Below, piece by piece: positions 30,768-39,302 of a DNA stretch of 64,000 bases (the first letter of the stretch is position 1; the number at the start of each line of letters is the position of its first letter). Source of the DNA: Pseudomonas sp. AB6 (GTDB lineage: Bacteria > Pseudomonadota > Gammaproteobacteria > Pseudomonadales > Pseudomonadaceae); the NCBI RefSeq assembly GCF_034314105.1, contig NZ_JAVIWJ010000001.1, forward strand, positions 1,048,501-1,112,500, read 5' to 3'. A program made the translations under genes and the position numbers. The notes under the pieces are model-generated. The model did no database searches. It was not told the origin of the DNA and saw only the letters and a program-made list of their open reading frames with translations.

Positions 30768-31880
30768 ATGGACGTTAATGATCCGCTCGCGCCTTCTGGG
30801 TCGCGGCAGGTGGCCGGCTACGTCTTGCTTGCGGGGGTAGAGGTGCCTTTTGTGTCGTGGGACGTGGATTCCAACTCCTTCTATTCAGCAGACACGTTCT
30901 CCATTGTCTTCGCACTGTCGGCGATGCCTGCCGATACCGGGGCGCTTTGGTGGTGGAGCAATCAAACGGACATTGAAATATCTATTTCCTCAGCAATTAC
31001 CGGTAAGAACTCCTGCAGCATGAAGAGCCTGATTACCGGAGGTGTAGATAAGTGGCATTTCAATCCGGCGAAATTTGAAGTAACCGCAGAGGGCCGCGAC
31101 TACACCGCGAAATTCATCGACACAAAGACTAGCGAGAAGTTTTCTAACTACACAACTAGTCAAGTCGCAACGATGCTGGCCCAGCGCCACGGACTTACAC
31201 CTGTCGTCACGCCGACTACCACCAGCGTCGGAGCCATCACCAAATACGACCACACGCACGTTACTGATGAGCGGACCGAGTGGGATCTGCTGTCGTACTT
31301 CGCCGGGCTCGATGGATTTCAGGTGTATGTCACTGGCAACGAATTACATTACGAGCCCGCGCTAGACCCTGATACGGCAGATCAGTATGTCATCCGCTGG
31401 CACGCCGCGATGCTTAAGGCTTATCCGCAATCCAACGTCAGTGATGACCTGCAATTTGAGCGGGATTTGACTCTAGCTAAGGGCGTTACGGTGCAAGTGC
31501 GATCTTGGAATGCCAAGTCCGGAAAGGCTTACACCGAGTCATACCCCACTAACAGCGCCAGAGGAATCGCGCCGGGGCAGGCGGTGGCAAAACGGCAGGT
31601 CTACAGCGTCGTGCGTAGCGGTCTTGATCGACAGGGCGCGCAGGCGTTAGCCCAGGCAATTCACAAGCAAATCACCCAGCACGAAATGCGCATGAGCGCG
31701 TCGATGCCCGGCGACAACCTGCTGACAGCGAGCACGATCATTCGCGTTGAAGGCTCTGATTCGACATTCGATCAGCTCTATTACCCGGATTCCGTCAGGC
31801 GCTCAATGAGCTTTGAGAGCGGCTATTCCATGAGCCTTACCGCCAAAAACCACAACCCTAACTCGATGGTGCTGCCGTGA
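30768..31880 (+). CDS. Baseplate hub protein (gpD/gp44-like)
   Basis: This 370-residue protein shows the phage late control/gpD-like pattern: VPFVSWDVDSNSFYSADTFS, FEVTAEGRDYTAKFIDTKTS, LAQRHGLTPVV and TEWDLLSYFAGLDGFQVYVT. These build the trimeric hub that holds the spike. The C-terminus has the VKGVTVQVRSWNAKSGK-type segment. It overlaps the spike gene by 4 bases (GTGA). Confidence 0.85.
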   Translation: MDVNDPLAPSGSRQVAGYVLLAGVEVPFVSWDVDSNSFYSADTFSIVFALSAMPADTGALWWWSNQTDIEISISSAITGKNSCSMKSLITGGVDKWHFNPAKFEVTAEGRDYTAKFIDTKTSEKFSNYTTSQVATMLAQRHGLTPVVTPTTTSVGAITKYDHTHVTDERTEWDLLSYFAGLDGFQVYVTGNELHYEPALDPDTADQYVIRWHAAMLKAYPQSNVSDDLQFERDLTLAKGVTVQVRSWNAKSGKAYTESYPTNSARGIAPGQAVAKRQVYSVVRSGLDRQGAQALAQAIHKQITQHEMRMSASMPGDNLLTASTIIRVEGSDSTFDQLYYPDSVRRSMSFESGYSMSLTAKNHNPNSMVLP

Positions 31881-32428
31881 TCGGAAATTTAACCAACGCG
31901 CTTCGCCAGCACCAGAGCGACGGCAGTACGCACCCTCGCAAGGGCACGATCTCCGGCTACGATCCATCAAGCCACAGCGTGAAAGTAACCGTTCAGCCAG
32001 AAGGCTTTGACACAGGATGGATTCAGCTTTCGGCACTGGGCGTCGGCAATGGCTGGGGCGTAGTGACCGGCCCGCAACTGGGTGACCAAGTTTCGTTATC
32101 GTTCGACGGTGGCGACCTGAATCTAGGCCATGTTACTGGCCGCTACTTCAGTGACGCGTCCCCGCCGCCCGCCGTGCCATCAGGCGAAACATGGATCGTT
32201 CACAGCTCTGGATCGCTTTTGAAGTTTCGCAATGACGGCACGGTGTCGCTGCATTCCGGGGTCGCCCTTAATTACGACGCCCCGCAGCACAACTTCACCG
32301 GCGGCCCTATCTCAATGGATCACGCGCTTACCGTAACTGGCGATGTGATTGCCGGCACCGTAAGCCTGCAAAACCATTTGCATAACGGCGGCACCATCAG
32401 CGGCAAGACATCGGCGCCTATAGCATGA
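31877..32428 (+). CDS. Baseplate spike / gpV-like assembly protein
   Basis: This 183-residue protein has an OB-fold front (KGTISGYDPSSHSVKVTVQP, then WIQLSALGVGNGWGVVTGPQ and LGDQVSLSFDGGDLNLGHVT) and a repetitive beta C-terminus with NHLHNGG, resembling the HxH iron-binding tip of Mu gp45/P2 gpV spikes. It would pierce the outer membrane. It starts at GTG 31877 and overlaps the next gene by 4 bases. Confidence 0.85.
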   Translation: MIGNLTNALRQHQSDGSTHPRKGTISGYDPSSHSVKVTVQPEGFDTGWIQLSALGVGNGWGVVTGPQLGDQVSLSFDGGDLNLGHVTGRYFSDASPPPAVPSGETWIVHSSGSLLKFRNDGTVSLHSGVALNYDAPQHNFTGGPISMDHALTVTGDVIAGTVSLQNHLHNGGTISGKTSAPIA

Positions 32429-32790
32429 ATGACCTGAATCACTACGTCGGTGGCGATCTTTCGCTTTCACCGACCGGCAGCCTATCGACCGTTTCTGGTA
32501 TCGAGCGGGGCAAGCAACGGATTCTTCGCAGACTTATCACGAACCCTCGCGATTACCTATTTCACCCCGAATACGGCGCAGGCCTGGGACAGTACGTCGG
32601 CGCCCTGACGAATATCCCGCAAATAATCTCGCTCATTCGGGGCCAGATCCTACTTGAAGACTGCGTGGCGGAAACGCCCAATCCGGTCATTTCAGTATCC
32701 AGCCAGAACGACACCCTTTCCGCGACAATCAGCTATACCGATGCGCCTTCTGGCGAGCCGGTGACGCTCTCATTCGAGGTAAATCGCTGA
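32425..32790 (+). CDS. Baseplate wedge protein (gp25/gpW-like)
   Basis: This 121-residue protein has the gp25-like pattern GIERGKQRILRRLITNPRDY and LFHPEYGAGLGQYVGALTN, ending in a beta strand (PVTLSFEVNR). It links sheath and baseplate. It overlaps the spike gene and is followed after one base by the gpJ-like gene, a typical wedge operon order. Confidence 0.87.
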   Translation: MNDLNHYVGGDLSLSPTGSLSTVSGIERGKQRILRRLITNPRDYLFHPEYGAGLGQYVGALTNIPQIISLIRGQILLEDCVAETPNPVISVSSQNDTLSATISYTDAPSGEPVTLSFEVNR

Positions 32791-32791
32791 C

Positions 32792-33919
32792 ATGGCAGCG
32801 CTCAACGTAAAAGACTTCACGACGCTTGTTCGTGATCAAGTATCGGCAGTGCAGGGCAGGGCGGCTGGTCTTGTCGACTTCACCATCGGCTCGCTGTTGC
32901 GGGCAATCGTGGAAAGCAACGCTAGCGTTCTCCAGTGGTTGCAACAGTTGATCGTCACGCTGCTGATCACGACGCGCGCCGCGACCTCGGCTGGCCCTGA
33001 CCTTGACACATGGATGGCCGACTTCGGCTTTTTGCGCCAATCGGCAAGCTTCGCCGCTGGCAGCGTCACCTTCTCCCGCTTCACGGCTACCACCTCCGCA
33101 CTAATCCCGATTGGCTCAATCGTTGGGTCGGTAGATGGCTCTCAGCAGTTCACGGTGACGATAGATACGACTAACGCTACTTATAACGCCACGCTCGGCG
33201 GCTATCTGGTCCCGGCTGGCACGCAGTCGGTAACGGTTCCAGTCATTGCCAATACGGCAGGATCGGCAGGCAACACGCTCACCGGTACAGTAACTACGAT
33301 AGTTGGCAGTATCAGCGGTATTGACACGGTCGCGAACGCACTGCCATTTTCTGGCGGGGTTGACCCGGAAGCCGACACTGCATTCAGGGCGCGCTTTATT
33401 CTGTGGGTGCAGTCGCTCTCGAAGGGCACAAAATCAGCTATCGCCTACGCCCTAGGCTCGATGCAGCAAGGTGTCACTTACACGCTTACCGAGAATCAGG
33501 ACTACAGCGGGAACTTGCTGTATGGCTACTTCTACGCGGTGGTGGACGATGGCAGCGGCGCACCATCAAGCGCATTTCTTGCCTCGGCGGCCGCCGCAAT
33601 TGAGGCGGCCAGACCATTCACCAGCAGGTACGGCATTTTCCCTCCGTCCTTGCTAAGCGCAAGCGTTGGAATGACCATCGCCACCGATCCATCGGTAACG
33701 CATAGCGCGGTGGTGGCCCTTGTGGTTACGGCGCTTCAGACCTACATCGCCAGCCTCAAGCTTGGGCAGATCCTGCCGTATACGCAGCTTGCAACTATCG
33801 CCTACGGGGTCAGCCCGGCAGTAACCAACGTATCGGCGGTGCTGCTCAACGGCTCAACGGCAGACATCGCCGCAACTCAAAAGCAGGTCATTCGGCCAGG
33901 CTCAATCGGAGTGGCTTAA
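32792..33919 (+). CDS. Baseplate J-like protein (Mu gp47)
   Basis: This 375-residue protein has the gpJ family pattern: VDFTIGSLLRAIVESNASVL, LDTWMADFGFLRQSASFAAG, PEADTAFRARFILWVQSLSK and KSAIAYALGSMQQGV. It forms the inner baseplate ring. Both neighbours abut directly. The length matches the family. Confidence 0.92.
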   Translation: MAALNVKDFTTLVRDQVSAVQGRAAGLVDFTIGSLLRAIVESNASVLQWLQQLIVTLLITTRAATSAGPDLDTWMADFGFLRQSASFAAGSVTFSRFTATTSALIPIGSIVGSVDGSQQFTVTIDTTNATYNATLGGYLVPAGTQSVTVPVIANTAGSAGNTLTGTVTTIVGSISGIDTVANALPFSGGVDPEADTAFRARFILWVQSLSKGTKSAIAYALGSMQQGVTYTLTENQDYSGNLLYGYFYAVVDDGSGAPSSAFLASAAAAIEAARPFTSRYGIFPPSLLSASVGMTIATDPSVTHSAVVALVVTALQTYIASLKLGQILPYTQLATIAYGVSPAVTNVSAVLLNGSTADIAATQKQVIRPGSIGVA

Positions 33920-34576
33920 ATGTCGATAGGCGACCAAAGCGACATGCTTGGGCGGCTGAAAAGCCTGCTCCCCGTTGGCTGGTTTGGCGATAACAACCCG
34001 ATTCGTGATGCCACGCTTTGGGCTTATGCTCAGTCAGCGTCGTGGGCATACACCCTCTATCTATATGCGCAGGCGCAGACAAGAATAAAAACTGCCTCAG
34101 ATAGCTGGCTCGACCTGATCGCGCTGGATTTCTTCGGCAGCAATTTGGCGCGCTATTCGGCGCAAACAGATCAAAGCTACCTCAGCCGAATCCTGATCAA
34201 TATCTTCAGGGAGCGAGCTACACGGCATGGCATGGACCAAGTGTTGTTCGACCTGACCGGGCGCCGGGCAGTGATTATCGAGCCGGCGAGACCTCAAGAC
34301 ACTGGTGGTCTAGGGCTCAACTTCTACCTGGATGGCCCTGGCGTACTTGGCTCGGTGGTTTCGCCCTATCAGTCATTCGTTACCGCTTACCGACCTCTTG
34401 GTGCAGGGGCAGCCAATTGGCCTGGCGTTCACACGAACGTGTTCGGCCTCGGCCAGACGGGCGGCCTGACCCCTGCCGCGCAAATTACTCCGCAAGTATC
34501 AGATGCAGACATCGTTGCCGCCATTGAGGCGACTAAGCCTTTCGGCACAACTGTCTGGTATCGCATCGCCAGCTAA
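33920..34576 (+). CDS. Tail protein I / gp48-like baseplate protein
   Basis: This 218-residue protein begins MSIGDQSDMLGRLKSLLPVG and contains FRERATRHGMDQVLFDLTGR and PFGTTVWYRI at the end. It matches the Mu gp48/P2 gpI position and pattern, linking the baseplate ring to the tail fibres. It starts at the base after the J-like stop, and a terminator follows. Confidence 0.82.
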   Translation: MSIGDQSDMLGRLKSLLPVGWFGDNNPIRDATLWAYAQSASWAYTLYLYAQAQTRIKTASDSWLDLIALDFFGSNLARYSAQTDQSYLSRILINIFRERATRHGMDQVLFDLTGRRAVIIEPARPQDTGGLGLNFYLDGPGVLGSVVSPYQSFVTAYRPLGAGAANWPGVHTNVFGLGQTGGLTPAAQITPQVSDADIVAAIEATKPFGTTVWYRIAS

Positions 34577-34598
34577 TCTAACTCACATCACAACTAAA

Positions 34599-34620
34599 CC
34601 CGCCATTGAGCGGGCTTTTT
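34599..34620 (+). terminator. Intrinsic terminator between baseplate and fibre genes
   Basis: CCCGC and GCGGG pair across cattga and are followed by C and five T. The fibre gene starts 13 nt later. Confidence 0.75.
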
Positions 34621-34632
34621 ATTGGGGATTTC

Positions 34633-36393
34633 ATGGACAGACAAACCGAATATCCGGGCCAGATTTTGCCGGAAACTGTTTTGCTACAGATGGCAAAAGA
34701 CTCCATGATCGGCCTGGCAAAGCTTTCGTCGGCCATGTTCGGCAACATCAACATCGCCAACGGCTTTGCGGTTACGCCCACAGGACCGGCATCACTTCAA
34801 GTCGTCGTAGCTCCGGGCGAGATTTACAGCTTGACCAGCATCGACGCGACAGCCTATTCAAGCCTGCCAGCCGACACCACGCACTCCATCATGAAGCAGG
34901 GTATTTTACTCGACGGCCTGACGCTAACCTGTGCGGCTCCAAGCACTACGGGGCAGTCAATCAACTATCTGGTTGAAGTGACGTATCAAGACCTTGATGC
35001 GGTGCCTGTGCTTCTTCCTTATTACAACTCGGCGAACCCGGCGCTGCCGTTCAGCGGGTTAGGAAATAACGGCCTTACGCAGAACACTGCGCGCAAGGGT
35101 ATTGCATCTGTCCAGATAAAGCCGGGCGCATCAGCTGCGACCGGAAGCCAAGTCACCCCCGCGCCCGATGCTGGCTATGTCGGCCTGTACGTCGTCACGG
35201 TCGCTTATGGCCAGACCACGATCACCTCTGCCAGCATCAGTCAGTACGCGTCGTCGCCATTGCTGCCATCTGGCTTGCTTCAGTCAATTCAGAGCGGAAA
35301 CACCTCCGCCGCGCTTGATACCGGCACAGCCAACGCATATGTCTGCGCCTTCACTCCGGCGCTTACGGCTCGCAGCGAACAGCAGCCTCTGCGCTTTAAA
35401 GTTAAAACTACCAACACTGGCACATCAACCTTTAACGACGGTCTCGGCGCCGTTGCTCTGGTCGGCGGGGCTCACGCTGCGCTACAGGGCGGAGAGCTAG
35501 TTGCCAACGGCGATGCCTGGGTGCAGTGGAATACCTCGATTGGCGGCGGGGCTTACATTCTCCTGTTCTGCACGGGTGCTCCGGAGCAAGTCGCTAACGC
35601 CACCCAGTCTCAGCAGGCAGTTCCGCTTGGGCAATCACAGGCCATGTTTTCGCCAGTTGTAGGGTCGATGCGTAACGCTAAAATCTATATCCCTGCGGCA
35701 TCGGCAACTGCGACATACACGGCGGATGAGGTAATTGTTGAAACTGCGCTGGGAGGGCAGACGTATCGCTTGTCCAATGCAAACGACTCGATTAACTTGG
35801 CGTCAGCAACTAAGGGCATTGGCGCAATGGACGCGGGGAGTGCGCCCGTCAGTGGCTACGTAGCCCTCTATAAAATGTTCAACCCGGTCACTCTGGCAAC
35901 AGGCCTGATGGCGGTTAACGCTACTTCTGCAAAAGCGCCCGAAGTATACGGCGGCGGGAATATGCCAGCAGGCTACACGGCGTCCGCGTTAGTCAGTGTT
36001 TTGCCTACCAACGCCAGCGGGCAATTTGCCCCGTGTTTTATGCTTGACCGGACTGTTGGAATTTATGGGCACGATCTTGTAATCACTACGACTCTACCTG
36101 CTGTATATACGCTGCTTTCAACAGCAACAGCAGTGCCGATAAATGCGAAAAGTTTAGCGCTCAACATGAATGCCTCGTCTTCTGTATCGGGGAGTCTCAT
36201 GTCTATGTTTGTAGCAGCAGATGCCAGCGGTCTAGGGCTTGTGCTGAATGGGTTCACATGCGCTACAGCGGGTAATGGCACGTCCAGTTTCGCAAACGTA
36301 AGCATGATTACGCCCCAGACTTTATACTGGAAGGCCGCCAATGCTTCGGGAACGCCAAGCTTAAATCTTTCCACGGCCAGCTATACCTTCTAA
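34633..36393 (+). CDS. Tail fibre protein
   Basis: This 586-residue protein has a conserved front (MDRQTEYPGQILPETVLLQM, FGNINIANGFAVTPTGPASL) that would attach to the baseplate, and a long Ala/Ser/Thr/Gly-rich beta-structured remainder. It is the likely receptor-binding protein. The N-terminal pattern is shared by fibres of Mu-like Pseudomonas prophages. ATG 34633 follows GGGGA. The next gene is a small Tfa-type candidate. Confidence 0.8.
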   Translation: MDRQTEYPGQILPETVLLQMAKDSMIGLAKLSSAMFGNINIANGFAVTPTGPASLQVVVAPGEIYSLTSIDATAYSSLPADTTHSIMKQGILLDGLTLTCAAPSTTGQSINYLVEVTYQDLDAVPVLLPYYNSANPALPFSGLGNNGLTQNTARKGIASVQIKPGASAATGSQVTPAPDAGYVGLYVVTVAYGQTTITSASISQYASSPLLPSGLLQSIQSGNTSAALDTGTANAYVCAFTPALTARSEQQPLRFKVKTTNTGTSTFNDGLGAVALVGGAHAALQGGELVANGDAWVQWNTSIGGGAYILLFCTGAPEQVANATQSQQAVPLGQSQAMFSPVVGSMRNAKIYIPAASATATYTADEVIVETALGGQTYRLSNANDSINLASATKGIGAMDAGSAPVSGYVALYKMFNPVTLATGLMAVNATSAKAPEVYGGGNMPAGYTASALVSVLPTNASGQFAPCFMLDRTVGIYGHDLVITTTLPAVYTLLSTATAVPINAKSLALNMNASSSVSGSLMSMFVAADASGLGLVLNGFTCATAGNGTSSFANVSMITPQTLYWKAANASGTPSLNLSTASYTF

Positions 36394-36408
36394 CCAACGG
36401 TGACTACT

Positions 36409-36765
36409 ATGACTTTAATGTACGTTCAATTTACTGATGCTACCGAAACAAAGCTCACGTCTATTTTCGGAGGCCCGCAAGATCCTGATGCATACCCTAA
36501 TCAGGGCGTTATCGAAGATACTGACCAGCGCTATCTGGACTTTTTCAACCCTCCGATTGATGTCGCCGCAGTCAATACTGTCCGGCAGTCTGAACTTGTT
36601 GCAGCCGCCTCTCTTGTGATGGCTCCCATTCTTGTATCGCTGCAGCTTGGTGATGCGACGGACGAAGAGACGCTGAGTGCCAAGGCGTGGCAGGCATATT
36701 ACCGCGCACTCAAGTCGGTTGATGTGACTGTTAAAAGTCCTGCGTGGCCTGAACTTCCTGCGTAG
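36409..36765 (+). CDS. Putative tail fibre assembly protein
   Basis: This 118-residue protein sits directly behind the fibre gene and has FGGPQDPDAYPNQGVIEDTD and FNPP near the middle, then a helical C-terminus. The position is that of fibre chaperones (Tfa). Sequence support is modest. An in-frame GTG at 36400 is an alternative start. Confidence 0.6.
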   Translation: MTLMYVQFTDATETKLTSIFGGPQDPDAYPNQGVIEDTDQRYLDFFNPPIDVAAVNTVRQSELVAAASLVMAPILVSLQLGDATDEETLSAKAWQAYYRALKSVDVTVKSPAWPELPA

Positions 36766-36801
36766 CTGATGCTGAATGGGCTGCTTCTATTAGTAAGCGC
36801 G

Positions 36802-36836
36802 GGCGCCGCCATCGAAAAACGGCGCCTAAGTTTTTT
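36802..36836 (+). terminator. Intrinsic terminator after the fibre module
   Basis: GGCGCCG pairs with CGGCGCC over an A-rich 11-nt loop, followed by TAAG and six T. Together with 37858-37882 it isolates the SGNH gene. Confidence 0.75.
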
Positions 36837-36892
36837 AGTGGCTGCTGGCGCGGACATGTATGATCCATCCATAAATTACGGATGGTTATCAA

Positions 36893-37840
36893 ATGCGCTA
36901 CGTGTCGTTTTTGTTTGTGTTAGCGGTATTGGTTTTAGGTGGGTGCTGGCTCTACCCCAGTCATAGCGCAAAAGACGGAAGCCTGAAAGCCTACAAGGCT
37001 GCGATAAGGGATGGTCACGCCAGAATAGTTTTCCTTGGCGATTCAATCGAAGAAGGTACAAGCCAAATTGTTTATAGCCAGTCTTGGGTAAAATTAATTT
37101 CGGCAGATTTGCGTAAGATTTCGCCTGGCATTGAAATATACAATCTAAGCCTTCCGGGTCGAGGGATAGGCAATGCTATTGACTCGAAATATAAGGCGGT
37201 TCCATATGTCGGATTCTCAAAAACAGATTATGCGGAAGTAGGTTTCGCCAGGCCAAAGGCGACAGATAACAGTGATGTTTGGCCATATGGGACTATTCTC
37301 GGGGAGACATGGATCGATCACGTAAAGTCCCTTTCGCCAGATTTGGTAGTAATTGGCTTTGGTATGAATGATATCGGCGGAAGCGTTTTAGATATTAAGA
37401 CCCTAACAGAAAAACTAATATCAGAACTGTCCAGTAGTTCTAAGTCTCCATCTATTGCACTGGTGACTCCAATACTACCCACAACAACCGTCGAACCCTA
37501 TAGTAAATTGCAGGAAAATGTTGAAAGAACAGCGGAGGCATACACGGATATTGCGAAAGAGACCGGAGCCACTCTGATAGATGCTAATCGACGGTATATT
37601 ATTTTGAGGGATGGCGTGGATATCCGAAGCAAAAAAAATTCCTCGTTGAATTTCGTAAGCTATCCGTCGGGATATGCTAAAGAATATGAGCCTAAATATA
37701 CAGAGCTTCAGCTATTAGGCCCAGGGGAAGGCGGAGGAAATGGAATTAACCATCCAACAGCTATTGGGCATAAAGAAGTGTATGCCGCAGAAGCGAAGGT
37801 TTTGGTTGATGCAACAGATCAATCCCTAAACAGAAAATAG
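36893..37840 (+). CDS. SGNH/GDSL-hydrolase lipoprotein (accessory gene)
   Basis: This 315-residue protein has a lipoprotein signal (MRYVSFLFVLAVLVLGGC, lipid Cys18) and an SGNH hydrolase fold: GDS with Ser51, a Gly block near LSLPGRG (86-91), GMND with Asn159, and NHPT with His287. Such enzymes remove or transfer O-linked acyl groups. Anchored outside the inner membrane, it could edit lipopolysaccharide or peptidoglycan acetylation. Its codon use is visibly more A/T-rich than its neighbours, and terminators lie on both sides. This is the signature of a recently acquired moron that may alter the phage receptor in the lysogen, an inference. Confidence 0.82.
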   Translation: MRYVSFLFVLAVLVLGGCWLYPSHSAKDGSLKAYKAAIRDGHARIVFLGDSIEEGTSQIVYSQSWVKLISADLRKISPGIEIYNLSLPGRGIGNAIDSKYKAVPYVGFSKTDYAEVGFARPKATDNSDVWPYGTILGETWIDHVKSLSPDLVVIGFGMNDIGGSVLDIKTLTEKLISELSSSSKSPSIALVTPILPTTTVEPYSKLQENVERTAEAYTDIAKETGATLIDANRRYIILRDGVDIRSKKNSSLNFVSYPSGYAKEYEPKYTELQLLGPGEGGGNGINHPTAIGHKEVYAAEAKVLVDATDQSLNRK

Positions 37841-37857
37841 CCAGATTCTGAAACACA

Positions 37858-37882
37858 AACCCGCCTCGGCGGGTTTTTTATT
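37858..37882 (+). terminator. Intrinsic terminator before the lysis genes
   Basis: AACCCGCC and GGCGGGTT form a stem with a 2-nt loop as written (tc), followed by T. It ends the SGNH transcript. Confidence 0.8.
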
Positions 37883-37898
37883 GCCCGGAGAAAAGTAA

Positions 37899-38393
37899 AT
37901 GCCAAGAATCACCGCGCAGGCCGCTGGCGGATTAAACGTGCTCGCCTTCCTCGATATGCTGGCTTGGTCAGAAGGCACGTCGACCAGCAAGTACACCAAG
38001 GACGATGGGTATGACGTTGTGGTAGGCGGAATTGATAGTCCGAACACCTTCAACAGCTATGCCGCACATCCGGGCGTTTTGGTCACAGTAAACAGCCAGG
38101 GATTGAAGTCGACGGCTGCTGGCCGATACCAGGTGCTGAAGAAGTGGGCAATTGCCTATACCGATCTGCTGAGCCTGCCGGACTTCGGCCCGGTCAGTCA
38201 GGATCGGATCGCCATCAAGCAGATTACCGAACAGCGGGCGCTGGCCGATATTCAGGCTGGGCGCTTTGATGTCGCTATAGGTAAGTGCTCGAACATATGG
38301 GCCAGTCTTCCGGGCAATACGTACGGTCAGCGCGTACATCCGATTGAGCTGCTAGTTGCGCAATGCGTGACAGCCGGAGGTATCGCTTCATGA
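37899..38393 (+). CDS. Endolysin, lambda R-type lytic transglycosylase (GH104)
   Basis: This 164-residue protein is clearly related to lambda R: LAFLDMLAWSEGTSTSKYTK, GYDVVVGG, HPGVLVTVNSQGLKSTAAGR, then YGQRVHP. The catalytic Glu is Glu25 in AWSEGT. The enzyme cleaves peptidoglycan glycan strands without water, forming anhydro ends. There is no signal peptide, so it needs a holin, and the holin-like genes are 25 kb upstream. The Rz gene starts within its stop codon. Confidence 0.93.
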   Translation: MPRITAQAAGGLNVLAFLDMLAWSEGTSTSKYTKDDGYDVVVGGIDSPNTFNSYAAHPGVLVTVNSQGLKSTAAGRYQVLKKWAIAYTDLLSLPDFGPVSQDRIAIKQITEQRALADIQAGRFDVAIGKCSNIWASLPGNTYGQRVHPIELLVAQCVTAGGIAS

Positions 38394-38926
38394 TATCAAT
38401 CTACGCAAAGGTCGGCGCATTCCTGCTAGCCATCCTTTTGGTGTTCGGTGCGCTGTACGGCGCCTATCACCATGGCGAAACCCTCGCAAATGCTGAGTGG
38501 CAGGCCAAGTGGAATGACCGCGACACCAAAGACGCAGCCGCTGCACTCGCAAACGAAACAACTCAGCGCGACCTCGAGCAGGCCCGTCAACACTCAATCA
38601 ACAAGGCAATCGAAAATGGACAGCAATCAATCGACAAAGCGACTTCTGATGCTGCTGACGCTAATGCTCACGCTGACAGCTTGCGCGGCGCAGTCGATCA
38701 GCTTACCGGTCGCCTCGCAGCCAGTGAAGCCAGCGGAAATTCCTGCGCTACCGCCGCAAGCAAGGCAGCTACCCGCGCCGCAGTGGTGCTTGCCGACGTG
38801 TTCAAACGCGCTGACCAGCGAGCGGGCGACCTGGCAGGATATGCTGACCAAAGCCATGCGCGGGGAGTGACGTGCGAGCAGGCGCTTGATGGACTGACAA
38901 AATTATCGGCCGATCCCAGTCATTAA
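38390..38926 (+). CDS. i-spanin (Rz-like, DUF2514)
   Basis: This 178-residue protein has a single N-terminal transmembrane helix (about 6-25, AKVGAFLLAILLVFGALYGA) and a long periplasmic coiled coil rich in Ala, Asp and Gln. This is the form of Rz inner-membrane spanins; the sequence resembles DUF2514. ATG 38390 overlaps the endolysin stop. It contains the Rz1-like gene in the +1 frame. It acts in the last lysis step, fusing inner and outer membranes. Confidence 0.85.
   Translation: MISIYAKVGAFLLAILLVFGALYGAYHHGETLANAEWQAKWNDRDTKDAAAALANETTQRDLEQARQHSINKAIENGQQSIDKATSDAADANAHADSLRGAVDQLTGRLAASEASGNSCATAASKAATRAAVVLADVFKRADQRAGDLAGYADQSHARGVTCEQALDGLTKLSADPSH
38616..38870 (+). CDS. o-spanin (Rz1-like lipoprotein) embedded in Rz
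   Basis: An 84-residue frame lies entirely inside the Rz-like gene. MDSNQSTKRLLMLLTLMLTL leads to the lipobox LTAC (Cys23), followed by a Pro-rich stretch (LPVASQPVKPAEIPALPPQA). This is the classic Rz1 organisation: outer-membrane lipoprotein, Pro-rich, out-of-frame inside Rz. It should bind the Rz C-terminus across the periplasm. Confidence 0.85.
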   Translation: MDSNQSTKRLLMLLTLMLTLTACAAQSISLPVASQPVKPAEIPALPPQARQLPAPQWCLPTCSNALTSERATWQDMLTKAMRGE

Positions 38927-39288
38927 ATATTTTGTCCGATTTGCTTTCTAAGCTCGAACAGCGCTTTTTCAGCATCGCATTTTTGCTTAAAGAAAAGTTT
39001 GGCTTGATTGCTCGATATAGTTAGTCCATTAATCTCATTGCCGAGGTTTGAACACTCAAGATTGCACGAAGACAATTGCTGCGTGCTCAATTTCAGTTCT
39101 GATTTAAGTCGGTCCCGTTCCGCCGCCGCTTGGCCGTGCATTTCCACAAGCTTTGCAATGTTCTGCCGGGCCTTCCGATTCTCCAGCGTCATTTCCTCAA
39201 GCTCGGCCGCGAGAAGGGTTGCGTGCTGTTTCCACATTTCTGCGGGCGTAGGAATGCCGAGGCATCCGAATTCGTCGTCGGCGTCCAT
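38923..39288 (-). CDS. Coiled-coil protein in the anti-CRISPR locus, unknown function
   Basis: This 121-residue protein has a short front (MDADDEFGCLGIPTPAEMWK) followed by about 95 residues of heptad-like helix (LAAELEEMTLENRKARQNIA and onward). It is transcribed leftward, convergent with the Rz-like gene and overlapping its end by 4 bases. The 58-bp gap upstream holds a LexA-like site between promoter-like elements, so it may be expressed separately from the acr operon. Function unknown. By place it could be an accessory anti-defence or moron gene. Confidence 0.6.
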   Translation of the reverse strand: MDADDEFGCLGIPTPAEMWKQHATLLAAELEEMTLENRKARQNIAKLVEMHGQAAAERDRLKSELKLSTQQLSSCNLECSNLGNEINGLTISSNQAKLFFKQKCDAEKALFELRKQIGQNI

Positions 39289-39302
39289 GATGCTGCTCTT
39301 TC

